Below, piece by piece: positions 6,334-13,450 of a DNA stretch of 17,855 nucleotides. The position numbers and the translations under genes were made by a program. The stretch comes from Nitrospiria bacterium. Lineage in GTDB: Bacteria > Nitrospirota > CAKKRA01 > 9FT-COMBO-42-15. The stretch is from assembly GCA_919902475.1 (NCBI GenBank), contig CAKKRA010000173.1:1-17855 (forward strand), given 5' to 3'. A model generated the notes under the pieces. It was given only the letters and a program-made list of their open reading frames with translations. It was not told where the DNA came from and searched no databases. Every line of letters begins with the position of its first letter. Within the stretch, counting starts at the first letter, position 1.

Positions 6334-7623
6334 CTATCCTTTCAGTGAATTCAGTTTATTCATAAAATCTGGAAAGGATGTGCTTATCCACTCTGTATCC
6401 TCAACTACAGTCTCGCCATCTGCCTTAAGCCCGGCAATAATAAATGCCATTGCAACCCTGTGGTCGCTATAGCTTCTGCACCTTGCGCCATTCAGCCTCT
6501 CCACGCCGACAATCCTTAAACCGTCTTCAAATTCCTCTATCTCAACGCCCATTCTTCTTAAACCTTCCGCCATTGCTGCAATCCTGTCAGACTCTTTAAC
6601 GCGAAGCTCTTTTGCATCGCGGATTATTGTCTCGCCATCTGCCAATGCGCCTGCAATACATAGGATAGGAAATTCATCTATTGTGCGCGGAACAAGTCCG
6701 CCTGAAACAGTTGTGCCTTTTAAAGGCGCATATCTTACCCTGATATCTGCAACCGGCTCAAAACCGAAGTCTCTTTTATTAAACAGCTCTATATCTGCGC
6801 CCATGTTCTTTAATACCTCTATGATGCCTGTCCTTGTAGGGTTAATTCCCACATCTTTAATAACAACATCAGAACCCTCTACGATTGATGCGGCAACGAG
6901 GAAAAATGCTGCAGAGGATATGTCTCCTGGAACCACTATTTCTCCGGCATTCAATCTCTGTCCGCCTTTTATGCTGACTGTTAAATCCTTCTCTTTTATC
7001 TCTGCGCCAAAAAATCTTAACATCCTCTCTGTATGGTCGCGGGATTTCATTGGCTCTGTAATGCTTGTCTCGCCATCTGCATAGAACCCTGCCAAAAGCA
7101 GAGAGGACTTAACCTGTGCGCTTGCTATAGGAGACTTGTAATCAATGCCTTTTAGCTTTGAACCTGTAATAGCAATGGGTGCCTTCTTGCCTCCTTCTCT
7201 TCCTGTAATATTTGCGCCCATTTGTCTTAAAGGCTCTGCTACCCGTGCCATCGGCCTCTTTCTTAAAGAGGCATCACCTGTTAATACAGAAAAGAAACTC
7301 TGTCCTGCCAAAAGGCCCATAAGGAGCCTTATGCCTGTGCCTGAATTGCCGAGGTCAAGTATATTTTCTGGCTCAGATAATCCTCTTAATCCCTTACCTT
7401 TTATAATAAGTGTTTCAGTGCCTATTCCTTCAATCTCTGCGCCAAGGCTAATCATTGCCCTTGCTGAATTTATTGTATCCTCTGCTGTCAGAAAACCTGT
7501 TACCCTTGTCCTGCCTTCAGCAATTCCGCCTATCATAACAATCCTGTGGGATATGGATTTATCGCCTGAGACTGTTATCTCGCCTTTTAATGCCTTTGTT
7601 ATGTTAACCTTGATCGTCTTCAA
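6334..7623 (-). CDS. aroA: 3-phosphoshikimate 1-carboxyvinyltransferase (EPSP synthase), class II-like
   Basis: EPSP synthase joins shikimate-3-phosphate and phosphoenolpyruvate, the sixth step of the shikimate pathway. The 429-residue protein is full length. Key residues are visible: Lys22 in GDKSISHR (20-27), NSGTGIRL (93-100), RKRPM (121-125), SAQVK (168-172), Asp316 in DEFP and Glu344 in KESDR. The motifs RDHTE (195-199), GDKS, SAQVK and NPTR (261-264) together match the four short patterns used to define class II EPSP synthases. The position equal to E. coli Pro101 is Leu100. The start is a TTG at 7623 that overlaps the tyrA stop (TTGA), with AGGG upstream. No other start lies before Lys22. 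It is coupled between tyrA and cmk. Confidence 0.96.
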   Translation of the reverse strand: MKTIKVNITKALKGEITVSGDKSISHRIVMIGGIAEGRTRVTGFLTAEDTINSARAMISLGAEIEGIGTETLIIKGKGLRGLSEPENILDLGNSGTGIRLLMGLLAGQSFFSVLTGDASLRKRPMARVAEPLRQMGANITGREGGKKAPIAITGSKLKGIDYKSPIASAQVKSSLLLAGFYADGETSITEPMKSRDHTERMLRFFGAEIKEKDLTVSIKGGQRLNAGEIVVPGDISSAAFFLVAASIVEGSDVVIKDVGINPTRTGIIEVLKNMGADIELFNKRDFGFEPVADIRVRYAPLKGTTVSGGLVPRTIDEFPILCIAGALADGETIIRDAKELRVKESDRIAAMAEGLRRMGVEIEEFEDGLRIVGVERLNGARCRSYSDHRVAMAFIIAGLKADGETVVEDTEWISTSFPDFMNKLNSLKG

Positions 7624-8486
7624 TTAAGCCTATCCCTTATAGCCTTTGCCTTTTCCAATTCCTTAATCAGCCTCTTACTATCATTATCCTTTATGTATCT
7701 TTTTAGCTTCTCCAGATTTTTTTGATACCTGCTAATCATATTAACAAGATTTTCCCTGTTGTTTAAAAATATATCCCGCCACATCTCAGGAGAGCTTGCA
7801 GCAATTCTTGTAAAATCCTTAAATCCGGCGCCAGAGAAGGCAATAAAATTATTCCCGTCCTTTTTAATCTCTGCTACAGTGTTTACAATAGAATATGCTG
7901 CAGCATGGGGCAGGTGGCTTACTGCGCCAAGCACCTTGTCATGAAGCATTGGGTCCATTAATACAACCTCTGCGCCAACAGTCCTCCACAATGCCTTTAT
8001 TTTTTTTAGCGCAGATGCATCTGTTTTTTTAGTAGGGGTTAATATGCACTTTGTTCCTTCAAAGAGCGTGAGTGAAGCTGCCTTGACACCTGATCTTTCC
8101 TTGCCTGCTATTGGGTGGCCAGCCACAAAATATGTCCCTTTTGGAAGGAGTCTTTCAATCCTGCTTACCATTCTTCCTTTAACGCTTCCGGCATCAGTGA
8201 TAATTGCGCCTTTATTCAGGCTGCGACTCATCTGTTTTACAAGCCTTTCAAAACTTCCAACAGGCGTTGCCATGACTATCAAGTCTGCGCCTTTAACTGC
8301 CTCTGATATATCAAAGGTAAAACTATCAATGATCTTCAGCTTAACTGCCTCTTTTAAATTGGCAGCGCCCCTTCCAACGCCTATTATCTCTTTTACAAGA
8401 CCCTTTCTCCTGCTAACTATTGCAAGTGAGCCGCCAATCAAGCCGACACCAACTACTACCATGCGGTTGAAAAATGGAAGCTTCAT
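7620..8486 (-). CDS. tyrA: Prephenate (or arogenate) dehydrogenase TyrA
   Basis: TyrA oxidatively decarboxylates prephenate (or arogenate) on the way to tyrosine. The 288-residue protein starts with a Rossmann fold: GVGLIGGS at 13-20, with the second strand ending in GVGRG (36-40). An Arg rather than an Asp at that position may mean NADP use, but this is uncertain. The catalytic region includes DAGSVK (98-103) and HPIAGKERSG (124-133), where His124 is the expected catalytic base. SHLPHA lies in the helical dimerisation domain. There is no chorismate mutase fusion and no ACT domain, so feedback control by tyrosine through an ACT domain is absent. The ATG at 8486 has only a weak AGGAT about 12 bases upstream; the next ATG (codon 9) is too close to the Rossmann strand. 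An 8-bp tandem repeat lies directly upstream. Confidence 0.94.
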   Translation of the reverse strand: MKLPFFNRMVVVGVGLIGGSLAIVSRRKGLVKEIIGVGRGAANLKEAVKLKIIDSFTFDISEAVKGADLIVMATPVGSFERLVKQMSRSLNKGAIITDAGSVKGRMVSRIERLLPKGTYFVAGHPIAGKERSGVKAASLTLFEGTKCILTPTKKTDASALKKIKALWRTVGAEVVLMDPMLHDKVLGAVSHLPHAAAYSIVNTVAEIKKDGNNFIAFSGAGFKDFTRIAASSPEMWRDIFLNNRENLVNMISRYQKNLEKLKRYIKDNDSKRLIKELEKAKAIRDRLN

Positions 8487-8519
8487 TTATTATTAAATCC
8501 TAATTTGATAAAATTTATT

Positions 8520-8555
8520 TTTCTCCGTTTCTCCGTTTCTCCGATTCTCCGATTC
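8520..8555. repeat. 8-bp tandem repeat between aroF and tyrA
   Basis: Four and a half copies of an 8-base unit run without interruption: TTTCTCCG at 8520-8527, 8528-8535 and 8536-8543, ATTCTCCG at 8544-8551, then ATTC to 8555. On the coding (minus) strand the unit is CGGAGAAA, so the leader of tyrA carries a ladder of GGAG sequences. They lie 36 or more bases before the ATG, too far to act as ordinary ribosome sites. Confidence 0.85.
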
Positions 8556-8559
8556 AAAT

Positions 8560-9576
8560 TTACAGCTCCCTTCCAACAGCCTTAGCAATTACCTTAAGCT
8601 CCTTCATCAGCTCTTTAAACGCCTTTGGCTTTAAAGACTGCTCGCCGTCAGAAAATGCCTCTTCTGGATTAGGATGAACTTCAATTATAAGGCCGTCTGC
8701 GCCTGCTGCGACTGCTGCCTTTGCCATTGGCGCAACCAAATCCCATTTACCTACAGCGTGGCTCGGGTCAACTATCACCGGAAGATGGCTCAGCTTCTTT
8801 ATGACTGGAATCGCAGAAAGGTCAAGCGTGTTTCTTGTATAGGTCTCAAATGTGCGGATTCCGCGCTCACAGAGCATCACCTTTGTATTTCCCTTTGCCA
8901 TGATATATTCTGCTGACATTAGAAATTCTTTTATTGTTGCTGCAAGACCTCTTTTAAGAAGAACAGGTTTGTCATAGCCGCCGACCTCTGTTAAAAGCCT
9001 GAAGTTCTGCATATTTCTTGTGCCAATCTGGATTATATCTGTGTAAGGCAGGATGAGTTCAATATCCCTCGGGTCCATAACCTCTGTAATTACAAGCAGG
9101 CCTGTCTTATTCTTTGCATCTGATAGATATTTTAAACCCTCTTCACCAAGACCCTGAAATGTATATGGAGATGTCCTCGGCTTAAATGCGCCGCCGCGGA
9201 TGAATGACGCGCCTGCTGCCTTTACATCCTCTGCAATCTGGATGAGAAGCTCTTTGCTCTCTATTGCGCAGGGACCTGCCATAACATGTATCTTCTTGCC
9301 GCCTATCTTGACGCCATTTTCAAACTCTATAATAGTATCCTCTTTTTTAAACTCCCTGCTCACAAGTTTAAATGGCTGCAGTATGGGCATAACCTTTTCA
9401 ACACCAGGGAATATCTCAAGCGGCTGATTGGCAAGCACCCTTTCATCGCCTATAGCGCCGATAATCGTCCGCTCCTCTCCTTTAGACATGTGTATCTGAA
9501 GGCCAAAGCCTTTCAGCTTCTCAACAATATGATTGATCTGCTCCTCTGTTGCGCCTGGTTTTAATACTATTATCAT
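8560..9576 (-). CDS. aroF: DAHP synthase, type I-beta with N-terminal regulatory domain
   Basis: 3-deoxy-D-arabino-heptulosonate-7-phosphate synthase condenses PEP and erythrose-4-phosphate, the first shikimate step. The 338-residue protein has an N-terminal ferredoxin-like/ACT-like domain (about 1-70, starting MIIVLKPGA) and then the TIM barrel. The Thermotoga enzyme of this layout uses the N-domain for feedback inhibition by tyrosine and phenylalanine. Visible in the barrel are GPCAIES (101-107, metal ligand Cys103), KPRTSP (132-137), IGTRNMQNF, the VDPSHAVG histidine and EVHPNPE. The ATG at 9576 overlaps the pheA stop as ATGA. Pairing with a P-protein places the first and a late step of phenylalanine synthesis on one message. 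The symbol aroF is by convention; aroG would be equally valid. Confidence 0.96.
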   Translation of the reverse strand: MIIVLKPGATEEQINHIVEKLKGFGLQIHMSKGEERTIIGAIGDERVLANQPLEIFPGVEKVMPILQPFKLVSREFKKEDTIIEFENGVKIGGKKIHVMAGPCAIESKELLIQIAEDVKAAGASFIRGGAFKPRTSPYTFQGLGEEGLKYLSDAKNKTGLLVITEVMDPRDIELILPYTDIIQIGTRNMQNFRLLTEVGGYDKPVLLKRGLAATIKEFLMSAEYIMAKGNTKVMLCERGIRTFETYTRNTLDLSAIPVIKKLSHLPVIVDPSHAVGKWDLVAPMAKAAVAAGADGLIIEVHPNPEEAFSDGEQSLKPKAFKELMKELKVIAKAVGREL

Positions 9577-10664
9577 CTGCCTTTTACCCCGCTTTCTTTT
9601 GCTGCTGGATAGGAACCGAGTATCTTAAAGAAGAGGCATCCTTTTTCAAGGTCATGCAATGCCCTCTTTACCTTATCCTCTTCTATATGGCCGTCCATAT
9701 CAGCATAAAATATATATTCCCATGCCTTTTTCTTAGAAGGCCTTGACTCTATCTTAGTAAGATTTATCTTATTTTCTGCAAATGGCTTCAGCATATTAAA
9801 CAGCGCTCCAACCTCATCCTTAACAGAAAACATTATTGATGTCTTGTCCCTGCCTGTCTTGGGCAGTTTCTTCTTTCCTATTATCAGAAACCTTGTAAGG
9901 TTATATATGTTGTCTTCAATCTTCCGCTTTACAATCTTAAGGCCGTATAAACTTGCAGCAAGCTCGCTTGCTATGGCGCCTGAAGAATGGTCTTCTGCTG
10001 CCATCTCTGCTGCCTTTGCAGTGCTTGAGACCTCAATAACAGGTATCTTTGAGAGATTATTCTCAAGATAGTGCCTGCACTGAGCAACAGGCTGGGGATG
10101 GGAATATATCTTTTTTATGTCCTCAATCCTGCCTGTCTTTGACATCAGATTGTGGGATACCTCAAGGAGTATCTCGCCGACTATCTTTAAATTTGAATCA
10201 ACAAATATGTCAAGGGTGGAGCTTACAATGCCCTCTGTTGAATTTTCAATTGGAACAACGCCATAGTTTGCCTCTCCCTTTTCAACCTCATTAAAGACCT
10301 CTTTTATACTGCTTGTCGGGAGATAGCGCGCTGAGTTGCCGAACTGCTGCATGCACGCAAGGTGGGTGAATGTTGCCTGAGGCCCAAGATATGAAACACG
10401 AAGCGGCTGCTCAAGTGAAAGAGAGGCTGACATTATCTCCCTGAATATTGCCCTTACGCCTTCCTGAGGAAACGGCCCTTTATTCTCTTTTTCAAGCCTC
10501 TCATAAATCTGTCTTTCTCTTTCAGGCGAATGAAAGTCTGCTGCAACCCCCTTTTTTATCTTGCCAATCTTAATTACATGCCTTGCCCTCTTATTCAGAA
10601 GCTCTAAAATCTTAGAATCAACCTTGTCAATTTCCTTACGATACCTTTTTATCTCATTCTTCAA
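9573..10664 (-). CDS. pheA: Bifunctional chorismate mutase / prephenate dehydratase (P-protein)
   Basis: Converts chorismate to prephenate and then to phenylpyruvate. Three domains lie in 363 residues: an AroQ-type chorismate mutase (about 1-85), a prephenate dehydratase (about 88-265) and an ACT domain (about 275-355). Dehydratase signatures are IENSTEG (139-145), SHPQPVAQC (188-196) and NLTRF (255-259). The ACT domain has GALF (286-289) and ESRPS (306-310), the pair linked to phenylalanine binding and feedback inhibition. Start: TTG at 10664, because the mutase helix begins almost at once. GGAGG at 10678-10682 is 13 bases upstream, rather far. A nearer ATG at 10675 is out of frame and stops after four codons on the TTG. 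A good promoter lies just upstream, so this gene probably heads the aromatic operon. Confidence 0.95.
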   Translation of the reverse strand: MKNEIKRYRKEIDKVDSKILELLNKRARHVIKIGKIKKGVAADFHSPERERQIYERLEKENKGPFPQEGVRAIFREIMSASLSLEQPLRVSYLGPQATFTHLACMQQFGNSARYLPTSSIKEVFNEVEKGEANYGVVPIENSTEGIVSSTLDIFVDSNLKIVGEILLEVSHNLMSKTGRIEDIKKIYSHPQPVAQCRHYLENNLSKIPVIEVSSTAKAAEMAAEDHSSGAIASELAASLYGLKIVKRKIEDNIYNLTRFLIIGKKKLPKTGRDKTSIMFSVKDEVGALFNMLKPFAENKINLTKIESRPSKKKAWEYIFYADMDGHIEEDKVKRALHDLEKGCLFFKILGSYPAAKESGVKGR

Positions 10665-10692
10665 ATATATTCCATGACCTCCAGAGGGCTGT

Positions 10693-10737
10693 AACTTGTG
10701 GAAATATAATAACTTATCGGAACTTGAATTGCAAGTT
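10693..10737 (-). promoter_or_regulatory. Possible operator: AACTTG/CAAGTT half-sites around the pheA promoter
   Basis: The palindrome AACTTG-N5-CAAGTT (10721-10737) overlaps the -35 box. A third CAAGTT half-site on the minus strand (10693-10698) lies near the expected transcription start. Such placement would suit a repressor. No regulator is encoded nearby, and the half-sites are short enough to occur by chance. Confidence 0.25.
10706..10734 (-). promoter_or_regulatory. Sigma70-like promoter upstream of pheA
   Basis: On the minus strand, TTGCAA (10729-10734) and TATTAT (10706-10711, 5 of 6 to TATAAT) are separated by exactly 17 bases. The start of transcription would fall near 10699, giving a leader of about 35 bases before the TTG start of pheA. 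The position in the MOSC-pheA gap fits the head of an aromatic operon. Confidence 0.5.
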
Positions 10738-10741
10738 TTTT

Positions 10742-11179
10742 CTATTTTACAACCACCTCATCATCAGGTTTTACCCATCCACCTTTTAGCACCTTTGCAA
10801 AAATGCCTTCCTTCGGCATAACGCAGTCGCCTGCCTGATAATAAATATTGCATCTTTCGTGGCAGACCTTTCCAATCTGGCTGACCTCCATCTCAACTTC
10901 ATTGCCAATAATCAATCTTGTCCCTATCGGCAGGCTTGCAAGTTCAATCCCATGAATGGTAAGGTTCTCTGCAAAGTCTCCGGGATTCACGTTCAGGCCG
11001 AGCTTTCTCATCTTGTCAACAGACTCTATGGCAAGCAGGCTCACCTGCCTGTGCCACTTTCCGCTTGCATGTGCATCACCCTCAAGCCCGAAGTTTTCTT
11101 TTACAAAAACCTTGTCAACATTTTTCTTTCTCTCGCCTTTTTTTTCGCTTATGCTTACTGCAATTACCTTGCCTTTCAA
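10742..11179 (-). CDS. Single-domain MOSC protein
   Basis: This 145-residue protein consists of a single MOSC domain, the beta-barrel found at the C-terminus of molybdenum cofactor sulfurases and in free-standing proteins. Conserved stretches are GDAHASGKWHRQVSLL (34-49), PGDFAENLT (66-74) and a GKVCHERC segment with Cys106 and Cys110, plus Cys119 near the end. MOSC proteins are thought to carry sulfur or bind molybdenum cofactor through a conserved Cys; the exact substrate of this small type is not established. The start is TTG at 11179, five bases after AGGAGG. An ATG in the spacer is out of frame and stops after two codons. It stands apart from the recombination genes upstream (repeat-filled gap) and the aromatic genes downstream (own promoter). 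No other molybdenum cofactor gene is in view. Confidence 0.88.
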   Translation of the reverse strand: MKGKVIAVSISEKKGERKKNVDKVFVKENFGLEGDAHASGKWHRQVSLLAIESVDKMRKLGLNVNPGDFAENLTIHGIELASLPIGTRLIIGNEVEMEVSQIGKVCHERCNIYYQAGDCVMPKEGIFAKVLKGGWVKPDDEVVVK

Positions 11180-11195
11180 AACATCCTCCTCGTAT

Positions 11196-11276
11196 AAATC
11201 CCCCTTAATCCCCCTTTTTCAAAGGGGGAAATTCCTTTATCCCCCTCTTTGAAAAAGAGGGGTTAGGGGAGATTTT
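11196..11276. repeat. 81-bp palindromic repeat with two hairpins between ruvB and the MOSC gene
   Basis: Two perfect 9-base-arm hairpins lie side by side: 11209-11217 with 11221-11229 (loop TTC), and 11242-11250 with 11254-11262 (loop GAA). The outer ends form an imperfect inverted repeat (AAATCCCCCTTAA, about 11196-11208, against TTAGGGGAGATTT, about 11263-11275). It resembles the widespread repeats whose chance translation reads SPLIPLFQRG. It is different in sequence from the other repeats in this window. No protein is encoded in it. Confidence 0.85.
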
Positions 11277-11317
11277 CTAATCTAATCCAATTCAATTATG
11301 ATGCCTTTAATAACTAT

Positions 11318-12337
11318 TTACAACAATTTCTCCTGCTTTTCTTTTTTTCTCTCTATGTTAAAATGCGTATATGCAAGCTCTGTTGCCATCCTTCCCCTCT
11401 GCGTCCTCTCTATATAGCCGCATTGAATCAAGAACGGCTCATACACATCCTCTATTGTATCCCTCTGCTCACTGACTGCTGCAGATAAGGTATCAAGGCC
11501 GACAGGCCCGCCATTAAATTTATCTATGATAGTCAGCATCAGCTTCCTGTCCATCTGGTCAAAGCCCTTTTCATCCACCTCAAGCATTGATAAAGCCTTC
11601 TTTGCAACATCTTTTGTAATTATGCTGTCTGCCTTTACCTCTGCAAAATCTCTTACCCTGCGCAAAAGCCTGTTTGCAATCCTCGGTGTGCCTCTTGAGC
11701 GTGAGGCTATCTCTCTTGCGCCATCAAGCTCTACTGAGATATTCAGTATCTTAGCAGCCCTTAAAACAATCTTTTCCAACTCCTCTGCATTATAATAATC
11801 AATCCTGTTAATTACACCAAATCTGTCCCGCAAGGGTGATGTAAGCAGCCCTGCCCTTGTCGTGGCGCCAATGAGCGTGAATCTCTTTAAATCAAGTTTT
11901 ATTGACCTTGCAGAAGGGCCCTGGCCAATAATAATATCAAGCTGAAAATCCTCCATTGCTGGATATAGTATCTCCTCCACTGCTGGATTTAACCGGTGAA
12001 TCTCATCTATGAACAGCACATCCCTTTCTGAAAGATTTGTCAATATTGCCGCCAAATCCCCTGAATGTTCAATTACAGGGCCTGACGTCGTCTTTATATT
12101 CACACCCAATTCATTTGCAATAATATAGGCAAGCGTGGTCTTGCCAAGGCCGGGCGGTCCGTAGAAAAGGACATGGTCTAAAGCCTCGCCCCTCTTCTTT
12201 GATGCCTGAATAAAGATGCTGAGGTTCTCCTTTATCTTCTCCTGGCCGATATATTCATTAAGCAATGACGGCCTGAGATTTAAGTCTATCTTTTTCTCAT
12301 CATCATCAACAACTGCTGTAATCAATCTGTCTGGCAT
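11318..12337 (-). CDS. ruvB: Holliday junction branch migration helicase RuvB
   Basis: RuvB is the AAA+ motor that, as hexameric rings with RuvA, drives branch migration of Holliday junctions. The 339-residue protein is of family length. Walker A is GPPGLGKTT (60-68, Lys66), Walker B is FIDEIHR (about 109-115), the sensor segment is GATTRAG, and the arginine finger is in PLRDRFG. The C-terminal winged-helix domain ends with the typical PFLIQCGYIERTQRGR stretch and a lysine-rich tail. The ATG at 12337 follows GGGAG by eight bases and starts 12 bases after the ruvA stop. It closes the yebC-ruvC-ruvA-ruvB group; the next gene lies beyond a palindromic repeat. Confidence 0.98.
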   Translation of the reverse strand: MPDRLITAVVDDDEKKIDLNLRPSLLNEYIGQEKIKENLSIFIQASKKRGEALDHVLFYGPPGLGKTTLAYIIANELGVNIKTTSGPVIEHSGDLAAILTNLSERDVLFIDEIHRLNPAVEEILYPAMEDFQLDIIIGQGPSARSIKLDLKRFTLIGATTRAGLLTSPLRDRFGVINRIDYYNAEELEKIVLRAAKILNISVELDGAREIASRSRGTPRIANRLLRRVRDFAEVKADSIITKDVAKKALSMLEVDEKGFDQMDRKLMLTIIDKFNGGPVGLDTLSAAVSEQRDTIEDVYEPFLIQCGYIERTQRGRMATELAYTHFNIERKKEKQEKLL

Positions 12338-12349
12338 TTAAATTACTCC

Positions 12350-12946
12350 CTATCTTGACAACACCTTTAACGACTCCCTTATTAAATTCTCAACAGTAAT
12401 ACTCTCTTCAGCATCAATGCTTATCTTTTCTATTGCATCCTTTGCTACTGCCCTGTTATAACCAAGATTTATTAATGCTGAAATTGCGTCATCTTTTATT
12501 TTGTTCTTCTCCGCGCGTTCTCCGCTTCTCACTGCTGGCGCAATATGCTTAACCTTCTCTTTTAATTCTAAAACCAATCTGTCCGCAGTCTTCTTGCCTA
12601 TGCCTGATATATTTGTAAGCCTTCTGACATCGCCGTCTGTGATAGCAGCTATAAGCTGGTCAGCAGGCATGCCTGAAAGTATTGTCAATGCCAGTTTTGG
12701 CCCTATACCAGAAACACCTATGAGAAAGTGAAAAAGCTCTTTTTCACTTTTTTCAACAAAGCCAAAGAGATGTATCGCATCCTCACGATGATGGGTATGT
12801 ATATTAATAGTTAAGGCGTCATTTATTTCCGGAAGGCTGTAAAACGAGGTAAGGGATGTAAAGACCTGATAGCCGACGCCGTTAACATCTATAATGCTGT
12901 ATTCAGGTGATTTATAAACAAGCCTGCCAGAAAGTAAAGCAATCAC
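12350..12946 (-). CDS. ruvA: Holliday junction DNA helicase subunit RuvA
   Basis: RuvA tetramers hold the Holliday junction open in a square form and load RuvB. The 198-residue protein has an N-terminal OB-fold (MIALLSGRL onward, about 1-63), two helix-hairpin-helix motifs (GVSGIGPKLA at about 77-86 and ISGIGKKTADRL at about 113-124) and a C-terminal three-helix domain for RuvB contact (about 150-198, with ALINLGYNRAVA). The start is GTG at 12946, overlapping the ruvC stop as GTGA, so translation is probably coupled to ruvC. A GGCGGGAAG stretch upstream could be the ribosome site. The order ruvC-ruvA-ruvB is the common bacterial one. Confidence 0.97.
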   Translation of the reverse strand: MIALLSGRLVYKSPEYSIIDVNGVGYQVFTSLTSFYSLPEINDALTINIHTHHREDAIHLFGFVEKSEKELFHFLIGVSGIGPKLALTILSGMPADQLIAAITDGDVRRLTNISGIGKKTADRLVLELKEKVKHIAPAVRSGERAEKNKIKDDAISALINLGYNRAVAKDAIEKISIDAEESITVENLIRESLKVLSR

Positions 12947-13446
12947 AATCTTCCCGCCTTCTCAATTATCCCTCTTACCTTTGCCGAGTGTATATGGCAT
13001 ACTGCCGCTGCAATGGCATCTGAGGCATCCTCTGATTCAGGTATTTTGTCAAGGTTTAAAATACGCCTCACCATCTCCTGAACCTGCGCCTTTTCAGCAG
13101 CGCCATAACCTACTACTGCCATCTTTATCTCTAAGGGCGTATACTCAAATACCGGGAGTCCGGCATTCACGCATGATAGAATAGCCACACCCCGCGCATG
13201 TCCCATCTTGATCGCAGATCTTACATTCTTGGACAAAAAGATATTTTCTACAACAGCAATATCAGGCCTGCATTCTGATATTATATCTGAGAGGCCGTCG
13301 TATATCCTCTTTAATTTATCTGGAAACGGCTTTGCAGCCTGCGAGCTGATTGCGCCGCATTTGCAAAGAAGCAGCTTATTATCTGCTTCATCCACAATAC
13401 CATAACCAGTAATTGAAGAACCCGGGTCTATGCCTAATACTCTCAA
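12943..13446 (-). CDS. ruvC: Holliday junction endonuclease RuvC
   Basis: RuvC is the resolvase that cuts Holliday junctions symmetrically after RuvAB branch migration. The RNase H-like fold carries all four acidic catalytic residues: Asp7 (GIDPGSS), Glu67 (VVENIF), Asp140 and Asp143 (EDASDA). The length of 167 is normal. The start is a TTG at 13446, four bases after the yebC stop. Asp7 sits so near the N-terminus that no later start is possible and no ATG or GTG precedes it. The likely ribosome site (AAAGG or AAGAGA) lies over the end of yebC. It is co-transcribed with yebC and ruvA by spacing. Confidence 0.97.
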   Translation of the reverse strand: MRVLGIDPGSSITGYGIVDEADNKLLLCKCGAISSQAAKPFPDKLKRIYDGLSDIISECRPDIAVVENIFLSKNVRSAIKMGHARGVAILSCVNAGLPVFEYTPLEIKMAVVGYGAAEKAQVQEMVRRILNLDKIPESEDASDAIAAAVCHIHSAKVRGIIEKAGRL

Positions 13447-13450
13447 TCTC

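Noticed and set aside
8520..8555. CRISPR array
   Set aside because: The units are 8 bp and directly adjacent with no spacers; it is a simple tandem repeat.
10956..11252. Plus-strand 98-codon frame ending in SPLIPLFQRG-type sequence
   Set aside because: It is antisense to the MOSC gene, and its end is chance translation of the 11196-11276 repeat.
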